A stretch of DNA of 64,000 nt from Primorskyibacter aestuariivivens (GTDB lineage Bacteria; Pseudomonadota; Alphaproteobacteria; Rhodobacterales; Rhodobacteraceae), in contig NZ_JAQIOZ010000015.1 of the NCBI RefSeq assembly GCF_028023675.1, positions 1-64,000 of the forward strand. The letters run 5' to 3'. Made by a program: the position numbers and the translations under genes. Numbering within the stretch: position 1 is the first letter of the stretch; each line of letters starts with the position of its first letter. Positions 26,422-36,167 of this stretch are shown here, piece after piece. A model generated the notes under the pieces. It saw only the letters and a list, made by a program, of their open reading frames with translations, made no database searches and had not been told where the DNA came from.

Positions 26422-28832
26422 GCGTCGAAATCCTTCGACAGAAAGGCGGAAAACGCCTGTTCCACATCCTGACGGCGGGGCGAGGGGGCCTTGGTCGGGG
26501 TAACCTCGCGCGCGGCTTCGCGTTTCAGCGCTTTGGCATAGGCCTGTTCCGCCAGGGTCGAGCCGATCACCATATTGTCGCCCAGCCAGTCGCGCAGCTC
26601 CCTGAGCTTGGCTTCCTCTTCCGGGCTGAGGTTTTCGACACGCGAGGCCAGCGCATTGTAAAGCTCCAGCCGGATATCGGTGTCGGGATCGGTAGAGCCG
26701 AGGCCGAAGAATTCCGAGGTCAGGATCTGGTCCGCGCGCATGCCCCGGATCGACGGCAGGTCTGGCACTTTTTCCACCTGCGCATCAGGGCCCGCGCGTT
26801 GCAGCACGAACACCTCGCCATCATGCATGCCGCGCAGACAGAGCGGGTCATGGGTGGTCACGATGAACTGCACATTCGGGAAGGCTTCGCGCAAAAGCTG
26901 CATGATCCGCATCTTCCAGCGCGGGTGCAGATGGGTTTCGATCTCATCCACAAAGACGATGGCGTGGGCCTTTTCGATATTGTCGAAATGGTAGCTCAGT
27001 TCGCGGATGATGTCACAGGCCATGGCGATGACGGATTTGTAGCCCACCGACAGGTCCTTGAGCGCGGTGCGCTGGCCGTTCTGGCGGACAAAGATCGCGC
27101 CGGGCGTTTTGGGGTCGTCATCGCGTTCGAAATCATCCTCGTTGTCGAGCATCAGGATCACGCGCAGCACGCGGGCGGCGGCAAAGAACGCCTTGCCCTC
27201 CAGCCCGCTCAGCCAGTGGATCGGATTGGCGATCATGTCCATCGGGTCAAACAGCGACCGGATGCGATGGGCGGGGGCACGGAACCGCGTGGTGCGGCGG
27301 TTGGTGAAATAGCGCCGTGGGCCATAGCCCAGCACAACCTTGGCGCAGCTGTCATGGCCGCGAAACCGCGTGTCCCCGGGGCGCGCGTCCAGCCCGATGG
27401 GCGCGCTGTGATCGCGGAATGTCAGCCGCACCGCCATGCCCGGCGCGGGCTGGTCCCATTTCGACGGGTCCGGGCGGTGGATCAGGTCGCGGGGCGCAAG
27501 CGCTTCATCCTTGAGCAGCCCGTCCAGCGCCTTTGCCTCGTTTGCCCCCGCGATGGCCAGCGCCATGGCTTCCAGTACCGAGGATTTGCCAGTGGCGTTT
27601 TCCCCCAGAAGGATCATGCAGGGGCTTTGCCCGGACTCTGTGCCGGATGTTGACGGGACGGTTTCAGGAAGATCAAAGGAGATATCGCGCAACGCTTTGA
27701 AATTGCTTATTTCCACGCGGGTTACCGGGGTCCGCGCGGTGGACAGGCGGTGAATGTCGGGGATGCGGTTTGGTGTCTTCTTGCGCGGTGCGGCTGGCGG
27801 CGGCGACAGCTCCACCTCGAAATGGCGCGCGCTGCGCTCGGTTTCGGCCTTTTGCTTGTCCTCGGCATCGGTGATGGCGCGCGTGGTGGTATCGAGCGCA
27901 TCCTCCAGAAACCCGTCGCGGCTGTCGGGCGCGAGATCGAGGATCAGGTCGCGCAACTCAAGCGCATCGCGCACCGCCATGCCACGCATGCGCGCAAAGC
28001 CGAGAAGCGCCATGGTGCTGGCGCCGGCATGGCGGTATTGGGGCCACGAGGGATTGCGGCTGCTGCTCTTATCCGGGGCCAGCGATTTCAGGTTGCTGTC
28101 TTTGTCATCCGGAACAACCGCGCGAAGCACATAGCGGCTGTCGTCCGAGCCTGCGCCGGTCAAATGGGCTTCGACATTCAGTGGGTTTTCGCGCATGGCC
28201 CGCAGCACAGCGCGCAACGCCTTGGCCCGCGCGGCGACAAGCTCGGGGCGGTTCAGCTCCAGGACAAAGACCGTGGCATCGCCCGGGGCCGTCTTCCAGG
28301 TCACCGATCCATCCATCTGGAAGGCCAGATGCTCCGCCGGGTCGTGGAAGCTGGGGTCGAGCATCAGCTCCGCCTCGGACGCGCGTAGCTCAGAGATCGA
28401 CATGAAGGGGGTGCCGCGCGTGTTCTCGATGAAAAAGCGGTTGTCCTTGCGCCGTGCACAATCGGTGCAAATCCAAAGCAGGTTGTCCCAGTCATAGATG
28501 AGCCAGGAATAGGCTAGAAAATCGGTCTCGCCCTTGTCATCCTCGGCCAGCCCCTCGGGACGGTGATGCCCGATCAGCCCCTGCGCCTGGCGCTTATCGC
28601 CCAGATAGGTGGTGGGCGTTTCGCAATAGGCGCAGGTGCCGCCGAATTGCGCATGCATATGGGCGCGGGCCTCGGGCGCATCGGTCAGCCACGCATGGGA
28701 TGGGACACGCCGGGTTGCGCCTTTTTCGCTCGAGCGGGCAATAAAGGCTTCAAGCTCGGCGCGGGCTGCTTCGGCGCGCACCGAAGACAGCAAACTTGGC
28801 GGGCGCATCTTAGCCCGGTTCAGGAAACGCAT
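26418..28832 (-). CDS. AAA ATPase with N-terminal HNH-like nuclease domain (Septu-like defence)
   Basis: An 804-residue two-part protein. Residues about 1-340 resemble the companion HNH protein: C67-A-Y-C70-E, HHRPEG at 89-94, then DWDNLLWICTDCARRKDNR with C122 and C125, and ELMLDPSFHDPAEHLAF at 155-171. Residues about 371-710 are an ABC/RecF-like AAA ATPase: Walker A LGENATGKSS (409-418), signature LSVGYKS, Walker B AIVFVDEIETHLHP (624-637) and the H-loop TTHDPL (659-664). The tail MRADQILTSEFFGLGS resembles PtuA-type ATPases. Septu PtuA lacks the N-terminal nuclease, so this is a variant architecture. It is divergent to guaB with 152 bp between. The anti-phage role is inferred. Confidence 0.85.
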   Translation of the reverse strand: MRFLNRAKMRPPSLLSSVRAEAARAELEAFIARSSEKGATRRVPSHAWLTDAPEARAHMHAQFGGTCAYCETPTTYLGDKRQAQGLIGHHRPEGLAEDDKGETDFLAYSWLIYDWDNLLWICTDCARRKDNRFFIENTRGTPFMSISELRASEAELMLDPSFHDPAEHLAFQMDGSVTWKTAPGDATVFVLELNRPELVAARAKALRAVLRAMRENPLNVEAHLTGAGSDDSRYVLRAVVPDDKDSNLKSLAPDKSSSRNPSWPQYRHAGASTMALLGFARMRGMAVRDALELRDLILDLAPDSRDGFLEDALDTTTRAITDAEDKQKAETERSARHFEVELSPPPAAPRKKTPNRIPDIHRLSTARTPVTRVEISNFKALRDISFDLPETVPSTSGTESGQSPCMILLGENATGKSSVLEAMALAIAGANEAKALDGLLKDEALAPRDLIHRPDPSKWDQPAPGMAVRLTFRDHSAPIGLDARPGDTRFRGHDSCAKVVLGYGPRRYFTNRRTTRFRAPAHRIRSLFDPMDMIANPIHWLSGLEGKAFFAAARVLRVILMLDNEDDFERDDDPKTPGAIFVRQNGQRTALKDLSVGYKSVIAMACDIIRELSYHFDNIEKAHAIVFVDEIETHLHPRWKMRIMQLLREAFPNVQFIVTTHDPLCLRGMHDGEVFVLQRAGPDAQVEKVPDLPSIRGMRADQILTSEFFGLGSTDPDTDIRLELYNALASRVENLSPEEEAKLRELRDWLGDNMVIGSTLAEQAYAKALKREAAREVTPTKAPSPRRQDVEQAFSAFLSKDFDA

Positions 28833-28948
28833 GGCAGTCTCACCTCATGATTGCAGAGCCTACCGCGCCTCTCCCTGCACACAAAGCCCGGATTTCCTGA
28901 CCCTGTCGTGCCATGGCCTCTTTCCTTTCCGACCGACCCGTGAAATAG

Positions 28949-30433
<1,485 letters not shown>

Positions 30434-30436
30434 TCT

Positions 30437-31588
30437 TTGACCCCCGCCGCCCGCATCCAAAGCGCCGCCGAGCTGCTTGATGAGATCCTCGCAGGCCGCC
30501 CGGCGGAACAGGCGCTGACCCGTTGGGCGCGGGGCAATCGCTATGCCGGGTCCAAGGACCGTGCGGCGGTGCGCGATCATGTCTTTGACGCGCTGCGCTG
30601 CAAACGGTCCTATGCGGCCTATGGTGGCGCGATGACGGGCCGCGGGCTGATGATCGGGGCGTTGCGCGCGGGCGGGCAGGACCCCGATACGCTGTTCACC
30701 GGCGCGCGTCATGCGCCCGCGCCGGTCAACGATGCGGAACGCGCAGGGTTTGGCACGCCGGATGCGGCCGAGGCGCGCGATCTGCCGGACTGGCTCTGGC
30801 CGCATTTCGAGACCTCCCTGCGTCATCATGCGGAAGAGGAGGCCGGGCTGCTGCGCCAGCGCGCGGATGTGTTTCTGCGCGTCAACCTTTTGAAATCAAA
30901 TGTCGAGGCCGCCATCTCTGCGCTCGCGCATGACGGGGTTGTGGCCGAGCCGCATCCGCTGTCGCCCACCGCGCTCCGCGTGACCGAAGGCGCGCGGCGC
31001 ATACACCTCTGCGACGCGTTTACCAATGGGCTGGTGGAATTGCAGGACGCCGCGTCGCAGGCCGTGGTCGACATGCTGCCGCTGGAGCCGGGGATGCGGG
31101 TGCTGGAATATTGCGCGGGCGGCGGTGGCAAATCGCTGGCCATGGCTGCCCGCACCAGCGGCGAGATCGTCGCGCATGACATTTCCCCGGAGCGGATGAA
31201 GGACATCCCGCAACGCGCCGCGCGGGCGGGCGCGCGCGTGACCTGCACGGATCACCCCGAAGGCGTCTTTGATCTGGTGCTCTGTGACGCGCCCTGTTCC
31301 GGCTCGGGGAGCTGGCGGCGCGCGCCCGAGGCCAAATGGCGGTTGACGCCTGAGCGGCTGGAGGAATTGACGGCGATTCAGGACGGCATTCTGGACCGTG
31401 CACAGGCGCTGGTCGCGCCCGGCGGGACATTGGCCTATGCCACATGTTCGGTGCTGCAACAGGAGAACGAGGCACGGTCCGCCGCCTTCCTCAACCGGAC
31501 ATTGGGGTGGCATGCAACCACCGTCCGGCGTTTCCGGTTGTCCGAGGGGGGCGATGGCTTCTTTTGTGCTGTATTTCAGCGCGATTGA
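30437..31588 (+). CDS. RsmB/NOP-family RNA (cytosine-5) methyltransferase
   Basis: A 383-residue S-adenosylmethionine-dependent methyltransferase. The N-terminus resembles the NusB-like region of RsmB; the catalytic domain has MRVLEYCAGGGGKSLAMAA (SAM-binding motif I), DLVLCDAPCSGSGSWRRAPE (motif IV with a Cys) and LAYATCSVLQQENE (motif VI with the catalytic Cys). It probably makes m5C in 16S rRNA, though the target is not proven. It starts at a TTG at 30437, three bases after the guaB stop; an ATG is not available nearby, and the TTG gives the natural N-terminus. Confidence 0.87.
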   Translation: MTPAARIQSAAELLDEILAGRPAEQALTRWARGNRYAGSKDRAAVRDHVFDALRCKRSYAAYGGAMTGRGLMIGALRAGGQDPDTLFTGARHAPAPVNDAERAGFGTPDAAEARDLPDWLWPHFETSLRHHAEEEAGLLRQRADVFLRVNLLKSNVEAAISALAHDGVVAEPHPLSPTALRVTEGARRIHLCDAFTNGLVELQDAASQAVVDMLPLEPGMRVLEYCAGGGGKSLAMAARTSGEIVAHDISPERMKDIPQRAARAGARVTCTDHPEGVFDLVLCDAPCSGSGSWRRAPEAKWRLTPERLEELTAIQDGILDRAQALVAPGGTLAYATCSVLQQENEARSAAFLNRTLGWHATTVRRFRLSEGGDGFFCAVFQRD

Positions 31589-31629
31589 CGGGCAAGGATT
31601 TGCAATCCTAGGGTGTATTTCCATAGCCG

Positions 31630-31644
31630 TTAACCGGGCGTTAA
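31630..31644 (+). promoter_or_regulatory. Perfect CtrA site upstream of cckA
   Basis: TTAACCGGGCGTTAA is an exact match to the CtrA consensus TTAA-N7-TTAA. It lies 47 bp before the cckA start codon, between the rsmB-type gene and cckA. It suggests that the CckA kinase gene is a target of the response regulator it controls. Confidence 0.75.
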
Positions 31645-31691
31645 GCCCCGGCAGGTGAAATGCAGCGAACCGATCGGGCGGAGGCCAATTC

Positions 31692-34025
31692 GTGTCTGAC
31701 ATCACCCATGGCGATGAACCTGCGTCGCACGCGCAAAGCATTTCCGGTTTGCCCCGGGGGCGCATGCTCCTTGTGCTGGCTTTGGGGCTGGTCTGTGTGG
31801 TTGGGTCCGGCTTCGTCCCGCTGCGCATGGCCGGGCTTGGGCTTCTGGCGCTTGGCATCGGCGTGTCGGCGGCGGCGATTGTGTTGATCGTGATGGGGTT
31901 TGTCCGGACCCGGGGGCTGCGCGCGCGGGTGGGGCAACTTAATCAACTGGTGGCCCATGATCCGGCCGCAACGGTCGTTGCCGATGCGGAGGGGCTGGCC
32001 TTTACGCTGAACACTGCCGCGCGGGCACGGTTTCTGGCGGAAGACACGGACACGCCGGGTGAGCCTCCTTCGGTTCTGGGGATCACTGATCTCTTGACCT
32101 CCTGTTTCGCCAATCCGGGCAGCATCACCTATCGTCTTCAGAAAAAAGCCGAAAAAGACGGGAATGCAAGCGACTTGGTGGCGACGCGCAACGGACATGT
32201 GAATGTGTCGGTTCACCGGGTGGGCACCGGTTTGTACCTCTGGCGGGTCGAGGACCTGCGTCAACCGTCTGCGGAGCATGGAGAATCGACGCTCTTGCCG
32301 CGGCTCTCGGTCGGGCGTGGCGGGACGATCCTGTTCATGAACGCGGCCGCGCGCAAGTTGTTCGGCAAACGCGTCACATCGCTGGAGCGGCTGACCTCGA
32401 CGCCGCTCAGCCACGGGCAGGTTACCGTGCTGGACGGGGCGAATGGCAAGGTCACCTGCATGATCTGTGAAATCGCGGCCAGCGGCGGGCGGCGCGAGAT
32501 TTTCTTTCTGCCCCCGCCGGGAGACACCGCGCCGGCTGCACCGACCTCCGGGTTCGACGGGCTGCCCGTGCCCTTGCTGAAAGTGTCTCAGGATGGCGTG
32601 ATCAGCCGCGCCAATACCGAGGCGCTCAAACTGCTGGGGCGCGACGATGCGCATGGCGTGCGGCTCTCCGATCTCATGGAAGGGCTGGGGCGCCCGGTTG
32701 GGGACTGGCTGGCGGATGCGGTGGCCGGGCGCGAACAGAACAGTTCCGAGTTCCTGCGCATTTCGCGGCGGGACAAGGAGGTTTTTGTTCAGGTCGTGCT
32801 CAAGCGCGTGTTTGAGGATGGCGCGCCCGCGTTGGTCGCGGTTCTGAATGATGCGACCGAGCTGAAGACGCTTGAGGCGCAATTCGTGCAAAGCCAGAAA
32901 ATGCAGGCGATCGGGCAGCTTGCGGGCGGGGTGGCGCATGATTTCAACAACCTGCTGACGGCGATTTCCGGCCATTGCGATCTTTTGCTGTTGCGCCATG
33001 ATCAGGGGGATCCCGATTACAGTGATCTGGTCCAGATCAACCAGAACACCAACCGCGCCGCGGCATTGGTGAGCCAGCTCCTGGCGTTTTCGCGCAAGCA
33101 AACCCTGCGTCCCGAGGTGCTGGACCTGCGCGAAACGCTGTCTGACCTGACCCATCTGCTCAACCGGCTGGTGGGGGAAAAGGTCAAGCTGACGTTGGAA
33201 CATGACCCGGTCTTGCGCACCGTGCGCGCCGACAAGCGACAGCTTGAGCAGGTGATGATGAACCTTGTGGTGAACGCGCGGGATGCCATGCCGGAGGGCG
33301 GCGAGATTCGGGTGAAAACCGAAGGCCTGACGCTCAAATCCCCGCTCAAACGCGACCGGGCCGTTGTGGCACCGGGGGACTATGTTTTGATCAAGGTGCA
33401 GGATCAGGGTTGTGGCATCGCGCCGGACAAGCTGCAAAAGGTGTTCGAGCCGTTCTATACCACCAAGCGCACCGGTGAGGGCACGGGGCTGGGCCTGTCA
33501 ACGGTCTATGGCATCATCAAACAGACGGGCGGGTTCATCTTCGTGGATTCGGTGGTCGGGCAGGGCGCGTGTTTCTCGGTCCTGCTGCCTGTGCACATGC
33601 CCGAGGTCGAAGCCGCACCCGAGCCGCAACCGGTTGCGGCGGACCCGGTCAGCGTCCGGCCCGATGCGGTGATCCTTCTGGTCGAGGACGAGGCGCCGGT
33701 CCGGGCTTTTGCCTCGCGCGCGCTTCGGTTGCGCGGGTTTACTGTGCTGGAGGCCGACAGCGCCGAAGCGGCATTGCAATTGCTGGAAGATCCGGAAGTC
33801 GAGGTGAATGTCTTTGTCACGGACGTGGTCATGCCCGGTATGGACGGGCCAAGCTGGGTCCGGCAGGCGTTGACGGATCGCCCGGATGTGAAGGTTGTCT
33901 TTGTTTCGGGCTATGCCGAGGAAAGCTTTCACGATGACCAGTCGGATATTCCGAACTCAACCTTCCTGCCGAAACCGTTTTCGCTTACCGAACTCACCGA
34001 AACCGTCTCGCGCCAACTGCATTGA
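31692..34025 (+). CDS. cckA: Hybrid histidine kinase CckA (CtrA phosphorelay)
   Basis: A 777-residue membrane kinase starting at a GTG. Two N-terminal transmembrane segments (about 25-42 and 46-70) are followed by PAS-like sensor regions, a HisKA domain with the phospho-acceptor His416 in GGVAHDFNNLLTAISGH, an ATPase domain (NLVVNARDAMPEGG, GTGLGLSTVYG) and a receiver domain with Asp711 in VFVTDVVMPGMDG. This order and the sequence around the H-box are those of CckA, which passes phosphate through ChpT to CtrA. In Rhodobacterales this relay controls motility and gene-transfer-agent expression and release; chpT and a GTA cluster are both in this window. Confidence 0.93.
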   Translation: MSDITHGDEPASHAQSISGLPRGRMLLVLALGLVCVVGSGFVPLRMAGLGLLALGIGVSAAAIVLIVMGFVRTRGLRARVGQLNQLVAHDPAATVVADAEGLAFTLNTAARARFLAEDTDTPGEPPSVLGITDLLTSCFANPGSITYRLQKKAEKDGNASDLVATRNGHVNVSVHRVGTGLYLWRVEDLRQPSAEHGESTLLPRLSVGRGGTILFMNAAARKLFGKRVTSLERLTSTPLSHGQVTVLDGANGKVTCMICEIAASGGRREIFFLPPPGDTAPAAPTSGFDGLPVPLLKVSQDGVISRANTEALKLLGRDDAHGVRLSDLMEGLGRPVGDWLADAVAGREQNSSEFLRISRRDKEVFVQVVLKRVFEDGAPALVAVLNDATELKTLEAQFVQSQKMQAIGQLAGGVAHDFNNLLTAISGHCDLLLLRHDQGDPDYSDLVQINQNTNRAAALVSQLLAFSRKQTLRPEVLDLRETLSDLTHLLNRLVGEKVKLTLEHDPVLRTVRADKRQLEQVMMNLVVNARDAMPEGGEIRVKTEGLTLKSPLKRDRAVVAPGDYVLIKVQDQGCGIAPDKLQKVFEPFYTTKRTGEGTGLGLSTVYGIIKQTGGFIFVDSVVGQGACFSVLLPVHMPEVEAAPEPQPVAADPVSVRPDAVILLVEDEAPVRAFASRALRLRGFTVLEADSAEAALQLLEDPEVEVNVFVTDVVMPGMDGPSWVRQALTDRPDVKVVFVSGYAEESFHDDQSDIPNSTFLPKPFSLTELTETVSRQLH

Positions 34026-34082
34026 AAGCGCGCACCGGACAGGCGGACATGCTCAGCCGTCCACTCGCATTTGTCGCGTCCG

Positions 34083-34685
34083 TCAGGTCCGTGGGGCTAT
34101 GGACTCGTAGAGTTCGAATTCCCCGGCGCATTTACGCCTGAGCTTGGCTTCGACCCTGGGGGACAGGTCCAACGCTGCACTGGGTGAGACATTCACGCGA
34201 TCAAGGGACAGGGACACCTCCAGCCGCTCTTCCAGAAAGGCAATCAGGGCGGGTTGATCCTCGTAGCGGAACATGTGCGTCACCCGGGTACCATTGGGCC
34301 GCGGTTCCAGGAACTTGGCCTGCGAGCCCACATTGGCAAAGCCGGGCCGGTTGCCCCGGCAATAGGCTTCGACGAAATCGTCAAAGCTGATTCCCTCGGT
34401 CGAGTTGGGCTTGCCCGCCATGAAGGGGCGTTGCCGATAGCGATACCAGCTGCCCAGCCAGCTTATCGGTTCGCGCATCACCGCCGCCGTCTCCATGTCT
34501 TCGGCCCCCATCTTGTCAAACATCGGGCGAAAGAAGCGATTGTAGCGATAGACCGGCGCGTGTTTCAGCTCGGGCGGGTCACGCACGACCATGTCGGCGC
34601 GTGGCGCCAGGGCTTCTTCAAAGGCGGAGGTTCCGGTTTTCGGCACCGCAAGAAAGGTCAGCCGCTCTTTCCAGAAAACCAGCAT
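34083..34685 (-). CDS. Sulfotransferase family protein
   Basis: About 200 residues with the PAPS-binding loop near the N-terminus, LTFLAVPKTGTSAFEEAL, the sulfotransferase 5'-phosphosulfate motif, and MREPISWLGSWYRYR, which matches the 3'-phosphate-binding region with an Arg and Ser. Such proteins move sulfate from PAPS to a hydroxyl or amine. Roseobacters carry several copies of this family; the acceptor is unknown. The start is set at the ATG at 34685 with AGGGA upstream; the frame is open farther out but without conserved sequence. It converges on cckA. Confidence 0.83.
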   Translation of the reverse strand: MLVFWKERLTFLAVPKTGTSAFEEALAPRADMVVRDPPELKHAPVYRYNRFFRPMFDKMGAEDMETAAVMREPISWLGSWYRYRQRPFMAGKPNSTEGISFDDFVEAYCRGNRPGFANVGSQAKFLEPRPNGTRVTHMFRYEDQPALIAFLEERLEVSLSLDRVNVSPSAALDLSPRVEAKLRRKCAGEFELYESIAPRT

Positions 34686-34829
34686 TTTCAATCCCTTCGC
34701 GCACAAATCCAGCTGCTGATCGATACAGTAGGATGTCGCCGTGCAACCGTAAACCACTCTTTAAGACTTCTGCGGAAAACTCGGTGCATGGAGAATTCTC
34801 TTGAAATGTTCTCGTTTTGATCGCACAAG

Positions 34830-34844
34830 GAACAAGGCAAGAAC
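34830..34844 (+). promoter_or_regulatory. LexA (SOS) box upstream of recA
   Basis: GAACAAGGCAAGAAC matches the alphaproteobacterial LexA site, a direct repeat GAAC-N7-GAAC (GTTC-N7-GTTC on the other strand). It lies 54 bp before the recA start codon. Confidence 0.8.
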
Positions 34845-34897
34845 ATTTCAGCAGCGATTGTCGCCCCGGCGGCAGTGTGAAATAAGGGCGCAAACAA

Positions 34898-35977
34898 ATG
34901 GCAACGGCAGATCTTCTTTCCATGAGCAACAAACGCACGGCGGATAAACAAAAGGCGCTCGACAGCGCATTGGCCCAGATCGAACGCCAGTTCGGCAAGG
35001 GTTCGATCATGAAACTGGGCGATGAAAACGCGGTGCAGGAGATCGAGGCGACCTCGACCGGCTCACTCGGGCTCGACATCGCGCTGGGTATCGGGGGCCT
35101 GCCCAAGGGCCGGATCGTGGAAATCTATGGCCCCGAATCTTCGGGCAAGACCACGCTCACGCTGCATTGTGTGGCCGAAGAGCAGAAAAAGGGCGGGGTC
35201 TGTGCCTTTGTCGATGCAGAACACGCGCTGGATCCGCAATATGCCCGCAAGCTGGGGGTGGATATTGACGAGCTTCTGATCTCGCAGCCGGACACTGGTG
35301 AACAGGCGCTGGAAATCACCGATACGCTGGTGCGCTCGGGCGCGGTCAGCATGGTGATCGTCGACTCGGTCGCGGCGCTGACCCCGAAATCCGAGCTCGA
35401 AGGCGACATGGGCGACAGTTCCGTGGGTGTGCATGCACGGCTGATGAGCCAGGCGATGCGCAAGCTGACCGGCTCTATCTCGCGGTCGAACTGCATGGTG
35501 ATCTTCATCAACCAGATCCGCATGAAGATCGGCGTGATGTTCGGCTCACCAGAGACCACGACGGGCGGCAATGCGCTGAAATTCTATTCCTCCGTCCGGC
35601 TCGATATCCGCCGCATCGGATCAATCAAGGATCGTGACGAGGTGGTCGGCAATGCCACCCGTGTCAAAGTGGTCAAGAACAAGGTCGCGCCGCCCTTCAA
35701 GCAGGTGGAGTTTGACATCATGTATGGCGAAGGCATCTCGAAAATGGGCGAATTGATCGATCTGGGGGTCAAGGCCGGCGTGGTCGAGAAATCCGGGTCA
35801 TGGTATTCCTATGGTGATGAACGCATTGGCCAGGGACGTGAAAACGCAAAGAATTTCCTGCGGGAGAATACGCGTGTCGCGCTGGAGATCGAGGACAAGA
35901 TCCGCGCTGCTCACGGGCTCGATTTTCATATGCCGGAAACGGATGAAAGCGATGATGGCGACGTGATGGAAGCCTGA
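34898..35977 (+). CDS. recA: Recombinase RecA
   Basis: A 359-residue strand-exchange protein and SOS coprotease. The Walker A motif is GPESSGKTT (78-86), followed by [40 protein letters not shown] (Walker B), the DNA-binding loop region [13 protein letters not shown], and [20 protein letters not shown]. The acidic C-terminal tail ends [11 protein letters not shown]. An SOS box lies upstream. In gene-transfer-agent producers RecA is needed in recipients to recombine the transferred DNA. Confidence 0.98.
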   Translation: MATADLLSMSNKRTADKQKALDSALAQIERQFGKGSIMKLGDENAVQEIEATSTGSLGLDIALGIGGLPKGRIVEIYGPESSGKTTLTLHCVAEEQKKGGVCAFVDAEHALDPQYARKLGVDIDELLISQPDTGEQALEITDTLVRSGAVSMVIVDSVAALTPKSELEGDMGDSSVGVHARLMSQAMRKLTGSISRSNCMVIFINQIRMKIGVMFGSPETTTGGNALKFYSSVRLDIRRIGSIKDRDEVVGNATRVKVVKNKVAPPFKQVEFDIMYGEGISKMGELIDLGVKAGVVEKSGSWYSYGDERIGQGRENAKNFLRENTRVALEIEDKIRAAHGLDFHMPETDESDDGDVMEA

Positions 35978-36045
35978 CACCGAGCGCAGATGGGGACTGC
36001 AGAAACCCCCCGGTCGCGGACGCGCGGCTGAGAATACTCGGGAAC

Positions 36046-36076
36046 GGGGGGCGGCGACGGCGGCCCCCTGTTTCCG
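36046..36076 (+). terminator. Possible terminator after recA
   Basis: A GC-rich hairpin with arms GGGGGC / GCCCCC and further pairing of GGAA with TTTCC outside it lies about 70 bp after recA. A U tract is poor, so this is a moderate call. It lies before the alaS promoter region. Confidence 0.45.
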
Positions 36077-36167
36077 TTTGGCTATTCGCCCTGTGGACAG
36101 CGACGGAGCACGGGTTTAAACCTGCCTCGATTGCGGCCCGGCCGCCCGAGATAAGAAGACCGCCACC

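Noticed and set aside
25474-28832. A retron with PtuA/PtuB effectors
   Set aside because: No reverse transcriptase or msr/msd-type structured RNA lies on either side; the neighbours are the BKACE gene and guaB.
34095-34140. T-loop-like GTTCGAATTCCC suggesting a tRNA
   Set aside because: No acceptor or anticodon stem surrounds it, and it lies in the coding end of the sulfotransferase gene.
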